47,309 bases of DNA from an uncultured Opitutia bacterium (GCA_913049555.1 CAJWYM010000018.1:1-47309); one strand, 5' to 3'; counted from the first letter of the stretch, positions 8,161 through 17,622 are shown. Numbers and translations are program-made. Notes: generated by a model not told the origin, from the sequence alone.

Positions 8161-9993
8161 ATGATAAAACAAATTTCATTGATTGTTTTTCTAGTTCTTT
8201 TATCTGCCTGCCAATTACATCAGGAAGCAGAGAAAACAAAGGATCCTCTGGTATCAAAAGAAAACGCTTCATCAAGCCCTCATCATAAAGAAGATCTCAA
8301 TAAGTTTGAGAATAAATTCGTCCTTAATAAGGAGCGATCGATTTCTTCTACCTCAAGCAAATACCCCTATTGGCCTGATTATAAAATCACTCCCCTTGAG
8401 GAAATCAAACCGCAAGAATGGAGAAACCAATCAGACATTATCTATGGATGGGATTGGTCTCTCCCACCCTCTATAAACCCCTCAGAACGATCTTTAATGG
8501 GCCTCAACCGTTATTTTGGATTCAAGGCTAAAATTCAAAAAATGGATCCTCAATTTCCTGTCAATGGAGTCATTTTATTATGGATTGATTGGAAATCGAT
8601 CGAGCCCTCAGAGGGGAATTATCGTTGGGATTTGATACTAAAAAGAATTCAAGAAGCGAATAAGAATGGTTCTGATGTGATTTTGAGACTTCTTACAAGT
8701 TCTAAAGCAAGGAAGGTCAAAGGGGTTCTTTCTGAAAAAAATGGATGTGCTCCAATCTGGTTAAAAAAATACAACATTCCCAAATACATAGGTCCTAAGG
8801 TGGGAGCTAATGACAACTACGATCCTGGGCATCCAGAATTTCACAAACGCTATTTAAAACTGATCCAATCCATGGCGAAAACAGAAATTCCCAATCTTGT
8901 GAAAGCAGCATATGTTGGATATGCATCCCCATCACTAGGAGATGAGTATATTGGCCCCCATGGCAAAGATGTAGATACAGTCAAGCACGTAATCGAGCGA
9001 CTAGATGCATGGCATCAAGCTTTTGAGGGAATGGAATATAAAGTATTTATGGGGGGGCCCAGTGAGTATGGTTTCAACAAAGGATTCGGAGCTCGCAGAG
9101 GGTTTGTTGAAAAATATTTGTATACTTTGCCTGACAAAAATATAGGTCAATCTATCGATCAAGAAGGATACGTAATTGTGGATGAATCCTCTCCTATACT
9201 AAAAAGAAACCCTTTTCACGGGGAGGTCAATGAGGAATATGAAATTGAATGGACCACCAAATATAGAAACTATCGTTTTGGTAAAACAACTGAGAGTTAT
9301 CCTTACCGATACTTTTGTGCCAACCTAAGGCTGCTTCAAATGCGGTGTAGTTATGTTCACAATAAAGACACAATCTACCCAGAGTTACTTCCTTTCGTTG
9401 CTCTTCAATTGGGAAGAACCATTGAAAATACTCCAGATGTATGGTGCTTCCTGCGAGAAAGTTATATCGATGCCAATCATTATAAAAGAAAAGATTTTAA
9501 GAATAGACAGATTTCTGATTCTGAAAAAATGAATGGAATTCCAGCTAAAAATTGGGAACGTTGGCTTTATCAGAGAGACCGGCCTGGCTTTGAAACTGAA
9601 GCCACTCTTAAGATAGAACAGCCTCCGAATATGTGGATGGTGCATGATGGTAAAGAGTATGATTGCATTGCTAGAAAAGGAAAAAAAATTGGTCTCACTG
9701 TGGATCCTCGGTGGTTGATAAATCATAAAAACAATGAAGTGGCCATAAAGATCACTTATCTGGATGATTCCGCAGGCAATATGCTCGTTCACTACAATAC
9801 CTCCAGAGGGAAACAAGTTGCCTCCATCCCCCTTATTGAGGACGATGAACTCAAAACAGCCACTCTGTTTGTCAAAGATCTATCCCTTAAGCGAGAATCC
9901 GATTTCAATCATGAGGAAAACCACTTTGACCTTGAATTCGAGCACTCCGAAAATGAAATCACTCTATCGTTTGTTCGAATTATAAAATTATAA
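8161..9993 (+). CDS. putative glycoside hydrolase-like lipoprotein (paralogue of 11437-13311)
   Basis: This is an exported lipoprotein of 610 aa with signal MIKQISLIVFLVLLSAC and lipobox LSAC at C17. The central part looks like a (beta/alpha)8 glycoside hydrolase: LLWIDWKSIEPSEGNYRWD resembles the barrel entry of GH5/GH42/GH39-type enzymes. Acidic residues conserved with the paralogue are E262 in GDEYIGPHG, E302 in GGPSEYGF and E335 in DQEGY, and these are candidate catalytic residues. A C-terminal beta-rich module of about 120 aa starts near YDCIARKGKKIG. I do not recognise the family. The start at 8161 is chosen for its lipoprotein signal; the longer reading from 8107 overlaps the sulfatase gene. 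It lies 8 bp after that sulfatase and is probably the last gene of the importer unit. Confidence 0.72.
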   Translation: MIKQISLIVFLVLLSACQLHQEAEKTKDPLVSKENASSSPHHKEDLNKFENKFVLNKERSISSTSSKYPYWPDYKITPLEEIKPQEWRNQSDIIYGWDWSLPPSINPSERSLMGLNRYFGFKAKIQKMDPQFPVNGVILLWIDWKSIEPSEGNYRWDLILKRIQEANKNGSDVILRLLTSSKARKVKGVLSEKNGCAPIWLKKYNIPKYIGPKVGANDNYDPGHPEFHKRYLKLIQSMAKTEIPNLVKAAYVGYASPSLGDEYIGPHGKDVDTVKHVIERLDAWHQAFEGMEYKVFMGGPSEYGFNKGFGARRGFVEKYLYTLPDKNIGQSIDQEGYVIVDESSPILKRNPFHGEVNEEYEIEWTTKYRNYRFGKTTESYPYRYFCANLRLLQMRCSYVHNKDTIYPELLPFVALQLGRTIENTPDVWCFLRESYIDANHYKRKDFKNRQISDSEKMNGIPAKNWERWLYQRDRPGFETEATLKIEQPPNMWMVHDGKEYDCIARKGKKIGLTVDPRWLINHKNNEVAIKITYLDDSAGNMLVHYNTSRGKQVASIPLIEDDELKTATLFVKDLSLKRESDFNHEENHFDLEFEHSENEITLSFVRIIKL

Positions 9994-10071
9994 ATTTTGT
10001 ATTTTTTCCACCCTATTTTTGTCTTTCTAATCCATTCCTTCTCAATCAATTAGCACTCAACGAAAACGATT
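9994..10071 (+). promoter_or_regulatory. intergenic region before the second sulfatase
   Basis: This 78-bp pyrimidine-rich gap has no terminator hairpin. It contains TAATCCATT at 10028-10036, the same nonamer found at 113-121. A promoter is expected because the gap is the largest inside the run from 2916 to 13311, but no clear -35/-10 pair is visible. Confidence 0.2.
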
Positions 10072-11418
10072 ATGAAAAAACCGAATGTAATTCTATTCTT
10101 TACGGATCAACAGCGCTGGGATACTTCGTCTTTGTTTGGCAATCCTCTTAACTTAACTCCTAACTACGATCGCTTGGCCCAAGAGGGCACACACATGGCT
10201 AATTGCACGACCTGTCAACCCGTATGCGGTCCCGCGAGGTCGTGCTTACAAACAGGACAATATGCCACGGAAACAGGATGTGTGACCAATGGAATCAAAC
10301 TCTCTGAAAACGCAACTACCTTAGCGGATGTTTTTAACAAAGCAGATTATGAAACGGGATACATAGGAAAATGGCATCTAGCCTCTCATGGAATTAAAGG
10401 AGCGGTTCCTAAAAATGAAAGAGGCGGGTACAAGTATTGGTTGGCAGCCAATGTATTAGAACATGAGTCCGATTCTTATGATTGCATTCTTTACAACAAC
10501 AACAACGAAAAGATAAAACTGCCCGGTTACCGATCCGATGCTATGACGGACGCTGCTATAAGGTACATAGATCAACAAAAGGAAAATCCCTTTTTACTCT
10601 GTCTGTCTTACTTAGAACCCCATCATCAAAATTCCATTGACGATTACCCGGCTCCAGTTGGCTTTAGAGAGCCCTACAACAATCGTTGGACTCCTCCAGA
10701 TCTAGCAGCATTGGGAGGCTCGTCTCAAAGACAACTTCCCGGCTACTATGGAATGGTCAAAAGATTGGATGAAGCTTTGGGACGGATTTATGATTCTTTA
10801 AAAAGCTTAAATATTTTAGACAACACGATCCTCGCTTTTATTTCAGATCATGGTTGTCATTTTAAAACCAGAAATGCGGAATACAAACGATCGTGCCATG
10901 AATCATCCATCCGAGTTCCATGTATGTTTTCTGGACCTGGATTTGAATCAGGAGGTAGACGCAAAGAGCTTTTTAGTATCGTAGATTTAATGCCCACATT
11001 GATTGATGCTGCAGGTTTGGAAATTCCTAACAGCGTTCAGGGTTCTTCTATTATGCCGAATCTAAACCATGCATGTAAAGATTGGCGAAAAGAGGCCCTT
11101 ATCCAAATCAGTGAATCTCATGTAGGACGTTCTATTCGAACCCACAAGTGGAAATATGCAGTAAAAGCCCCAAATTCAAAAGCAGTAGACGGTTGTTCAA
11201 AAGAGTATGAAGAATCTTTTTTATATGACTTGGAAGCCGATCCCTATGAACTTGAAAATTTAATTGGAATTGAGAGTTTGAGTGAGATTACGGACAAACT
11301 AAAAGCTAGATTGATCCAAGCTATGATTCGAGCTGGAGAAGAAGCCCCAAACATTGTTTCTGCAAATAAACGACCTTCTAAACAATACGAAATGTCGCCT
11401 GAGCTTGGCGAATTATAA
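10072..11418 (+). CDS. type I (formylglycine) sulfatase, no signal peptide
   Basis: This is a second S1-family sulfatase, 448 aa, from a different branch than the one at 6704. The catalytic motif is C-G-P-A-R with C52 as the formylglycine precursor, inside TTCQPVCGPARSCLQTGQY. The N-terminal metal motif is NVILFFTDQQRWD with D12, and the second is ISDHGCHFKTR. IGKWHLA and VDLMPTLIDAAG are standard sulfatase signatures. The TDQQRWD type is common among arylsulfatase/choline-sulfatase-like enzymes of marine polysaccharide degraders. The protein starts directly at the catalytic domain, so it is predicted to be cytoplasmic. It lies 18 bp upstream of the secreted hydrolase-like paralogue and is probably co-transcribed with it. 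The substrate is unknown. Confidence 0.88.
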   Translation: MKKPNVILFFTDQQRWDTSSLFGNPLNLTPNYDRLAQEGTHMANCTTCQPVCGPARSCLQTGQYATETGCVTNGIKLSENATTLADVFNKADYETGYIGKWHLASHGIKGAVPKNERGGYKYWLAANVLEHESDSYDCILYNNNNEKIKLPGYRSDAMTDAAIRYIDQQKENPFLLCLSYLEPHHQNSIDDYPAPVGFREPYNNRWTPPDLAALGGSSQRQLPGYYGMVKRLDEALGRIYDSLKSLNILDNTILAFISDHGCHFKTRNAEYKRSCHESSIRVPCMFSGPGFESGGRRKELFSIVDLMPTLIDAAGLEIPNSVQGSSIMPNLNHACKDWRKEALIQISESHVGRSIRTHKWKYAVKAPNSKAVDGCSKEYEESFLYDLEADPYELENLIGIESLSEITDKLKARLIQAMIRAGEEAPNIVSANKRPSKQYEMSPELGEL

Positions 11419-11436
11419 CTCATAATTTATCTCATC

Positions 11437-13311
11437 ATGATTAATAAATATAATTTTATCTTCATTTTAGTTTTAGTTCTCTTCTTTGGTCCCACTGTAA
11501 AACCTATTCAGGCTCAATCCATAGAGAACAAAAAAGCAAAATTTTTGAACAGTGATACAAACCATTCACCCAATGAATCTACAAGTTTTGTAGCAGATAA
11601 ATTTGATTATAACTTCACAACTAAATACAAACTTCCTAAATTAAGAAAGTTCAGACCTAAAACCACCACTCCATTGAAAGTTTCTCCGGATTATAAGTAT
11701 TGGCCTGGATACCAAAAATTTCCCGCTGAAATGGCTCAGGCCCAAAATTGGAGAAATGAAGAAGATATCATTGAGGGCTGGGATTGGTCCTTGCCAAACT
11801 CCGTGCAACCCTCTTCTAGATCTTTAATTTGTCTATCTAGAACGATTGAAAAATTCCCAAAACCTGACTTTAAATCCAACCCTGTAATATCTATTTGGTT
11901 TAATTGGAGTGACATTGAGCCTAGAGAGGGGATTTATGATTTTGGTCGTTTGTATAAAATGATTGAAAGAGCAGATTCTCAAGGATATGGAGTTATTTTT
12001 AGACCCATTACTGCTGTTTGGAAGAGGGTTTATATAAAAAATCCTGAAAGTTCCCCAGATTGGATGCTAAAAAATTCAGCTCCCAAATATCTTGTAGAAA
12101 AATATGGTTTAAAACCAAAAGCAGAGAAAATTAGAAAGTCGGATCGCGCAAATTTACAAAATCTAGACCCAGCAAATCCGATCTTTCACAAATTTTATTG
12201 TAAAATGGTAAAAAAATTTGGAGAGAGTGGATTGTTGCATCATCCGGCAGTAAAAGGCGTCATTGTAGGTTACAAATCCCATAGTTGGGGAGACGAGGGA
12301 ATTGGACCCCATGGTGAAATGAAAGGAACCAACGAGCCTGAACATGTCATTGAACGTCTAGATGCTTGGGCTGAAGCAACTAAAGGAGTGGAGTATAAAG
12401 TCTGCATGGGTGGAGCCAGTGAATATGGATTCTCTAAAGGTTTTGGTATGAGAGGTGGATTTGTCGAAATGTACTTATATCGTTTGCCAGCCAAATATGA
12501 GGGACAATATTTAGATCATGAGGGTTACATAATTAATGACCCAGATTCCCCACTTATTAATACAAAACGGTTTTCAGGGGATGAGAATGAAGAGTATGAA
12601 GAATGGTGGAAATATAGGTTTGGGCCCATAGAAAGTTTCCCCTTTCGTTACTTCACATCCACCTTACGATATTTACAAATGGAAAGAAATTATATTTTAA
12701 ACAATCCATTTATAATTTATCCCGAGATGCTCGCGTGGGCTTCCCTTCAATTAGGAAAAAACATAGAGGAATCGCCTGAAGTCTGGTGTCACCTAAGAGA
12801 AAGCTACATGAAAAAAGAGAATTATGAAAATAAAGACTACAGGAATAGACAATATTCTCAGCAAGAAAAAAGAAGCGGCATTTTAGCAGTGAAGAATTTT
12901 GAAAGAGGTTTGATTCAAAGAGATCGTCCTGGATTCGAAACACAACCTGTTGAAAAAATCAATCATTCCTACACGCAATGGATGGTACACACAGACAAAG
13001 CGTACGATTACATTGCCCGAAAAGGTAAAAATATTGGCTTTGAAATTCACCCCGACTTTATAAGTAAGGATAGAAAATATGCTCTTAAAATTTCTTACTT
13101 AGACAAATCTGAAGGCTTATTAAAAATTTCCGGAGGGGTAGATAAAAAAGAAATAGGATCTTTTGCGCTTACAGGAGACCAAAAACTCAAAACAGCAACT
13201 TTATTTTTGGAAGATATCACTTTCGAATCGAAGGCAGGAAAATTTGATATTATTTTATCTGGGATCGAAAGTGAAGTCGTCGTTTCGATGCTTCGATTGA
13301 TTAAGAGATAA
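11437..13311 (+). CDS. putative secreted glycoside hydrolase-like protein (paralogue of 8161-9993)
   Basis: This is an exported protein of 624 aa with a Sec signal peptide at residues 1-27 (KYNFIFILVLVLFFGP, probable cleavage after IQA). It aligns along its length with the lipoprotein at 8161. Shared blocks include GWDWSLP, HVIERLDAW, SEYGF.KGFG, IYPE, LRESY and QRDRPGFET. The conserved acidic residues are E287 in GDEGIGPHG, E329 in GASEYGF and E362 in DHEGY. A C-terminal beta-rich module starts near YDYIARKGKNIG. The two proteins differ in anchoring: this one is soluble and the other lipid-anchored. A barrel-type hydrolase acting outside the cytoplasm on the same polymer is the best guess; no established family is recognised. 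It follows the second sulfatase by 18 bp. Confidence 0.72.
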   Translation: MINKYNFIFILVLVLFFGPTVKPIQAQSIENKKAKFLNSDTNHSPNESTSFVADKFDYNFTTKYKLPKLRKFRPKTTTPLKVSPDYKYWPGYQKFPAEMAQAQNWRNEEDIIEGWDWSLPNSVQPSSRSLICLSRTIEKFPKPDFKSNPVISIWFNWSDIEPREGIYDFGRLYKMIERADSQGYGVIFRPITAVWKRVYIKNPESSPDWMLKNSAPKYLVEKYGLKPKAEKIRKSDRANLQNLDPANPIFHKFYCKMVKKFGESGLLHHPAVKGVIVGYKSHSWGDEGIGPHGEMKGTNEPEHVIERLDAWAEATKGVEYKVCMGGASEYGFSKGFGMRGGFVEMYLYRLPAKYEGQYLDHEGYIINDPDSPLINTKRFSGDENEEYEEWWKYRFGPIESFPFRYFTSTLRYLQMERNYILNNPFIIYPEMLAWASLQLGKNIEESPEVWCHLRESYMKKENYENKDYRNRQYSQQEKRSGILAVKNFERGLIQRDRPGFETQPVEKINHSYTQWMVHTDKAYDYIARKGKNIGFEIHPDFISKDRKYALKISYLDKSEGLLKISGGVDKKEIGSFALTGDQKLKTATLFLEDITFESKAGKFDIILSGIESEVVVSMLRLIKR

Positions 13312-13501
13312 AAGTATATTGCAAATCTCGATATCAATGCAGTGGACTGAAACAAATCCATCCAATTACTGAATTAACTCGATAACGCTCTAATTAAATT
13401 TATAATGGGTAATCTCTCATCTTTCTAATCCCAATACAGATTGTCCATCAAAATTCTTTTTCTATCCATTCTTAAATTTCCTCGATAAGAGATAGTTTAT
13501 T
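13312..13501 (+). promoter_or_regulatory. intergenic region with a candidate -10 box
   Basis: This is a 190-bp gap without a gene. TATAATGGG at 13401-13409 is a good -10-like sequence, but no matching -35 is visible. CTATCCATT at 13462-13470 resembles the TAATCCATT elements found upstream of other genes in this island. The gap probably separates the carbohydrate genes from the pseudopilin pair. No terminator hairpin was found. Confidence 0.25.
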
Positions 13502-14263
13502 ATGCCTTTAAATTTCAAAATTATCTATTTTTTGGGGTCTATGTTGATTGCCTTGAGTCTAAAAAGCTTGTCTGCTTCAGAAAACTCTTCTCAAGCTCAG
13601 GAAAATCAAGTTTCCCTCAACGTTCGATTGTATGGATGGGTTCCATCGATTCAAACAAGTGCAAGCACTGACAGTGAATCCAATCTTAGGAAAAAAGAAG
13701 TCTTATACTTTTACAAGTTAGGTGATCGTTTTAAAGAAATCACAATAAAGCTCGGAGTGACCACTGCATCCTTTTATTACGAAGGGCCAGAAAAGTTTGT
13801 TATTTATCAAAAGCAACTCGATGAAACCTTCAATCCTGTTGCCTCAGTTGTAATGAAGCAGGAGTCGAAAGAGGTTTTTATGGTTGTTGTGTTTATTCCA
13901 GGTGCCAAACGTGACAAGCAACTCAATTGCATTCCCTTCAATCAAAATATTTTAAAAGCGGGCAATATGATTTTCCTAAATCTTGCGTCCAAACAAGTAG
14001 CCTTCCGGCTGGGTCAAGAATATGCAGAATTGGACTCTCAACAAAAAACAACCCTAGAGGTTCAAAAAATGGATCATCCTGGCTCTATCCTAAAAGCTCT
14101 TATTTTAGAAAAAGGGAAATTAAAAGTTTTTCGATCTATATTCTTAAAAAAACCTAAAGAAGAGAACGCAACCTTGGTGATCTTTTATCCCTATATCACA
14201 AATGGTGGTTCAAAAAATAAAAAGACGAAGCATTCTTTTCATGTAATTCCAGTTAAATTTTAA
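13502..14263 (+). CDS. exported hypothetical protein paired with Verru_Chthon A
   Basis: I do not recognise this 253-aa protein. It has an N-terminal signal peptide (FKIIYFLGSMLIALSLKSLSAS, probable cleavage after SAS or ENS) and a mature part of about 225 residues that is rich in short beta-like segments such as VSLNVRLYGWVPSI, ITIKLGVTTASFYYEG and EVFMVVVFIP. It contains one cysteine in the mature part. It lies 19 bp before the large pseudopilin-like gene in the same direction, so the two are probably co-expressed and may work together at the cell envelope. No enzymatic motif is apparent. Confidence 0.7.
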   Translation: MPLNFKIIYFLGSMLIALSLKSLSASENSSQAQENQVSLNVRLYGWVPSIQTSASTDSESNLRKKEVLYFYKLGDRFKEITIKLGVTTASFYYEGPEKFVIYQKQLDETFNPVASVVMKQESKEVFMVVVFIPGAKRDKQLNCIPFNQNILKAGNMIFLNLASKQVAFRLGQEYAELDSQQKTTLEVQKMDHPGSILKALILEKGKLKVFRSIFLKKPKEENATLVIFYPYITNGGSKNKKTKHSFHVIPVKF

Positions 14264-14282
14264 GTCCTTTTGGATTTACACT

Positions 14283-17200
14283 ATGAAAAGGTTATTTTCA
14301 AAAAAAAGCAGTGGGTTTGCTTTGATTCTTTCATTGTCGTTGATGGCATTGATCTTATTGTTCGTTCTCTCCATTTCCTCTGCATTGAGGCAACAACAAA
14401 TTTTATCTTCGACTGAAATCACCAAAAAAAATGCCAGGCAAAATTCCCTTCTTGCTCTGAAAGATGCCATTGCATCCATTCAAAAAAACGTTGGAATCGA
14501 TACGGTATCCACTTCAACATCTAGCATAGTTCAGGAGAATAAAAATTGGTCCGGAGTCTGGGACTCTAATGGAAAACTTGTGGATTGGCTTGTATCAAGT
14601 GCCAAAAATCAAGATCCTATTTCCAACTTTAAACAAAATAAATCCGTCAAGATAAAATCCTTTCTTAATTCCTCTGGAGATAAAGAATTTGTTTACACAC
14701 CTATTAAAGAATTGAAAAATGAAAGGAACACCACAATAGGACGTTATTCTTGGTGGGTCAGTGATGAATCGGTCAAAGCAAAAATCAATGCAGTTGATAA
14801 AAGTTACCAACATGGAAATCAAAACACTCTTAAGCTTCCTTTGAAAGTAGGCTTAGAGCTTGGAGGCGATTCGCTCGGTGGTTTGTTCGAAACAAACAAT
14901 GAAGCTTATTCTAAGCTCTCTAAAAAGGTTTTCAGTTACAAACAAATAAGCAACATTTTAAAAGATGAAGACGATCTAGACAAATACACACATGATTTCA
15001 CAACCTACAGTTATGGGGTGATTGCAGATAGTAAAAATGGAGGTCTCCGTAAAGATTTGAGTATAGGCTTGGGACACCCAACGAATTCTATAAAAGGACC
15101 GATTTTTAAAGATTCTAATGGTAAGGATTCCTGGCAAGGATTTGGTCCTGACTGGGAATTAATCGATTCCTATTTAAATCTTCGTAGTGATCAAAATATG
15201 GTGGCCGCAAGACCGCACAGATCGAATGATTCCGGCTTGCCTGAAATGTATTTTTTCCATGACAGACCTTCAAATGTTCAGCATGGAGTTTACCCTTTGG
15301 TTGCTCGCTACCAAATGTATTTCTATCCAACTTGGATCCAAGATGGAACTGGGTTACGATTGAGAATGTTTCAAGTCCCCACAATTGTTTTGTGGAATCC
15401 CTACGATGTAGCAATTGCTGCTCAGGATTATGTGATGCTTCTTCACAGTGCAATGGAACAAACCAGCTCAGACACCTATTATTTTCGCCTCCAATATGAG
15501 GTCTTAGACCTTGCAGGCAATCCATTATCCAGTCCAATTCAAGGTGATTTTCCTGATTTTATTTACAAGGATAAGAAACTTCAAAACCGTTTTGATACGG
15601 AGGTAGGATTTCGTTTGAATTCTGAAAGAATAGAACCGGGTCAAGCTGTGGTTTTTTCTTTAAATTCCAATCAGGCACGATCGACCATTATGGATATGTA
15701 CCCACTTCCCTATGAGGGTTATGGATTTTATGAAGACAGTTTAAACACGATTACCCTCCCTACTGGGAATGTGAATGATTACACAGTTCGTGTTCATTCA
15801 GAAGCACCCGTTAGTAATACCCTGTTTTTAGGGTATCGACTTCACTTAGATAGCCCTTATACCGATACAGGAACCCAACTTCATTCTACAGATGCGGTTC
15901 GAATCAGTCCAGGAATGCCCAGTTCATTCGGTGCTACAAAATACGTTCTAGACCCTGTTCTGTGCAGAGATGATACCGCCTTAAGTGTTGTCAGTCCTGA
16001 AATTATGGACATTAATTTGAGTGAATATAAATTTTTTGGGATCGAAACAATCCTAGCTCAACCTGAGATCGATTTCAAATGGTCAAACAGAGACCATGAC
16101 AATCGATCACCCAGTAGAATATTTGGAAATTATAATTTAAGAGCTCCTTTTGCTCCTTTAATAGGGAGCAACCATATCTCTTCTAACTATATTGCTGCTT
16201 TAGGAGAAGTGCGATTTTATGGAAGGTCTATTTTTAACTCCCAATACACCTATGGTCAAAACTTTCCTACACAAAGATCAGAACCCGCAACAACCTATAT
16301 TGGGTTCTCCGAAAGCCCAACTACAGCAGACAGAGCAATCCTGTATCATATTTTGGACAAAGATGAAGTCGTGCATTCCATTGGGCAATTAAGACATTGT
16401 AATTTATCCGACATTTATGCCTCTCCAAATCAGCAAATTAGTAGCTCTAAGCCATCTCCTTTTCTAAATGAAAGATATGCTATTGCAAACTCACTGATAG
16501 ACCTTTCGAGTGCTAAGTTAAAGTATACTTATAAAAATAATGAACAACTTTTTCCTTTAGGAGACTGGTCCTACAAGGCAAATGAGAGCTTGTGGGATCA
16601 ATACTTTTTTTCCACGATTTCTAAAAATGAAAATTATGAAAATGGAATCAAAAATCCAAGGCTTTATCACATAAAACACCCTGCTCCCCAAAATAAGGAA
16701 TTAGGGGATTACAAAAAAGTAGCTTCTCATCTTTTTATCAACGGTGCTTTTAATGTGAACTCAACCTCTGTAGAGGCATGGAAAAATATACTTGGCATAT
16801 ACAACACCCAAAAAACTTTTTTTAATGGTCAGAAGATTGACAACGAAGCTGTCTATCCTCTGATAAATCCTTATGGGGGTAAATTTGACGGACAAGACAT
16901 TCAAAACAATGAAGCTTTTTCTGGATTTAGGACTCTGACTATTTTAGAGATGGATACACTCGCCAAAGAGATCGTTAAACAAGTGAAACTTCGTGGACCC
17001 TTTAAAAGCTTGTCTGAATTCGTCAATCGGAAACACGATCTCAACAATCCACTTCCTACTTCCAATCAAATAACAAGATTTGATGAGGCCGCTTTGAATC
17101 CTAATTATATGGGTGCTTTAGATGCTGCAATTTATCAATCTAAAATAAATCAGATTTTTGAGGATCCAATTAGCAACCGTGTGCACAACCGCATACACAC

Positions 17201-17564
17201 GTCTGCAGCCAAAAGAGGGAATTTATACTGGCCAAACCCGCCCCTATATCCTCCTCATCCTGAGGCCGGTATGGGATCTATCTTTCAAGATATACCCGCA
17301 TATTTCAAACAAGGAGATTTGTTAGAAAGACTAGGCTCTTTGTTGACGACTCGTTCCGATACTTTTGTAATTCGCGCTTATGGTGAGGACATCAACCCGA
17401 TAACAAAAAATGTGACTCAATCAATGTGCGAAGCTGTAGTTCAGAGAATTCCTGAGGGATTGGAATCTAGCAGTGATAGTAAATTTGAACCTAGGCAAGG
17501 GTCAAAATTTGGCAGAAAATATATCACAACCCACTTCAGGTGGTTGGATAAAAAGGATCTCTAA
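14283..17564 (+). CDS. Verru_Chthon cassette protein A-like, pseudopilin-type N-terminus
   Basis: This is a 1093-aa envelope protein with a type IV prepilin-like start: a short basic leader ending SKKSSG at residue 11, then FALILSLSLMALILLFVLSI. The residue at mature position 5 is leucine instead of the usual glutamate, as in tip-type minor pseudopilins of the GspK/PilX kind. RYSWWVSDESVKAKINAVD and GPFKSLSEFVNRKHDL are blocks I associate with Verru_Chthon cassette protein A (TIGR02600), a large family found in multiple copies in Verrucomicrobiota. Its molecular role is unproven; a tip or surface protein exported by a type II/IV pilus-like machine is inferred. The other cassette members (B, C, D) are not next to it. 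The gene upstream is 19 bp away. Confidence 0.78.
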   Translation: MKRLFSKKSSGFALILSLSLMALILLFVLSISSALRQQQILSSTEITKKNARQNSLLALKDAIASIQKNVGIDTVSTSTSSIVQENKNWSGVWDSNGKLVDWLVSSAKNQDPISNFKQNKSVKIKSFLNSSGDKEFVYTPIKELKNERNTTIGRYSWWVSDESVKAKINAVDKSYQHGNQNTLKLPLKVGLELGGDSLGGLFETNNEAYSKLSKKVFSYKQISNILKDEDDLDKYTHDFTTYSYGVIADSKNGGLRKDLSIGLGHPTNSIKGPIFKDSNGKDSWQGFGPDWELIDSYLNLRSDQNMVAARPHRSNDSGLPEMYFFHDRPSNVQHGVYPLVARYQMYFYPTWIQDGTGLRLRMFQVPTIVLWNPYDVAIAAQDYVMLLHSAMEQTSSDTYYFRLQYEVLDLAGNPLSSPIQGDFPDFIYKDKKLQNRFDTEVGFRLNSERIEPGQAVVFSLNSNQARSTIMDMYPLPYEGYGFYEDSLNTITLPTGNVNDYTVRVHSEAPVSNTLFLGYRLHLDSPYTDTGTQLHSTDAVRISPGMPSSFGATKYVLDPVLCRDDTALSVVSPEIMDINLSEYKFFGIETILAQPEIDFKWSNRDHDNRSPSRIFGNYNLRAPFAPLIGSNHISSNYIAALGEVRFYGRSIFNSQYTYGQNFPTQRSEPATTYIGFSESPTTADRAILYHILDKDEVVHSIGQLRHCNLSDIYASPNQQISSSKPSPFLNERYAIANSLIDLSSAKLKYTYKNNEQLFPLGDWSYKANESLWDQYFFSTISKNENYENGIKNPRLYHIKHPAPQNKELGDYKKVASHLFINGAFNVNSTSVEAWKNILGIYNTQKTFFNGQKIDNEAVYPLINPYGGKFDGQDIQNNEAFSGFRTLTILEMDTLAKEIVKQVKLRGPFKSLSEFVNRKHDLNNPLPTSNQITRFDEAALNPNYMGALDAAIYQSKINQIFEDPISNRVHNRIHTSAAKRGNLYWPNPPLYPPHPEAGMGSIFQDIPAYFKQGDLLERLGSLLTTRSDTFVIRAYGEDINPITKNVTQSMCEAVVQRIPEGLESSSDSKFEPRQGSKFGRKYITTHFRWLDKKDL

Positions 17565-17600
17565 AAAGATCATATAGTCTAGTTAAAAATATTCATTCTC

Positions 17601-17622
17601 CATTCAATGAGAAAATTGAATG
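17601..17622. repeat. inverted repeat upstream of the GH27 gene
   Basis: CATTCAAT (17601-17608) and ATTGAATG (17615-17622) are perfect 8-bp arms around the 6-nt loop GAGAAA. It lies 36 bp after the pseudopilin stop codon and 48 bp before the next start. The arms are too AT-rich for a strong terminator and no uniform T-tract follows, so an operator upstream of the alpha-galactosidase gene is at least as likely. Confidence 0.4.

Noticed and set aside
17601-17622. Inverted repeat as a strong intrinsic terminator of the pseudopilin gene
   Set aside because: The stem is AT-rich and is not followed by a T-tract, so it is listed only as an inverted repeat of uncertain role.
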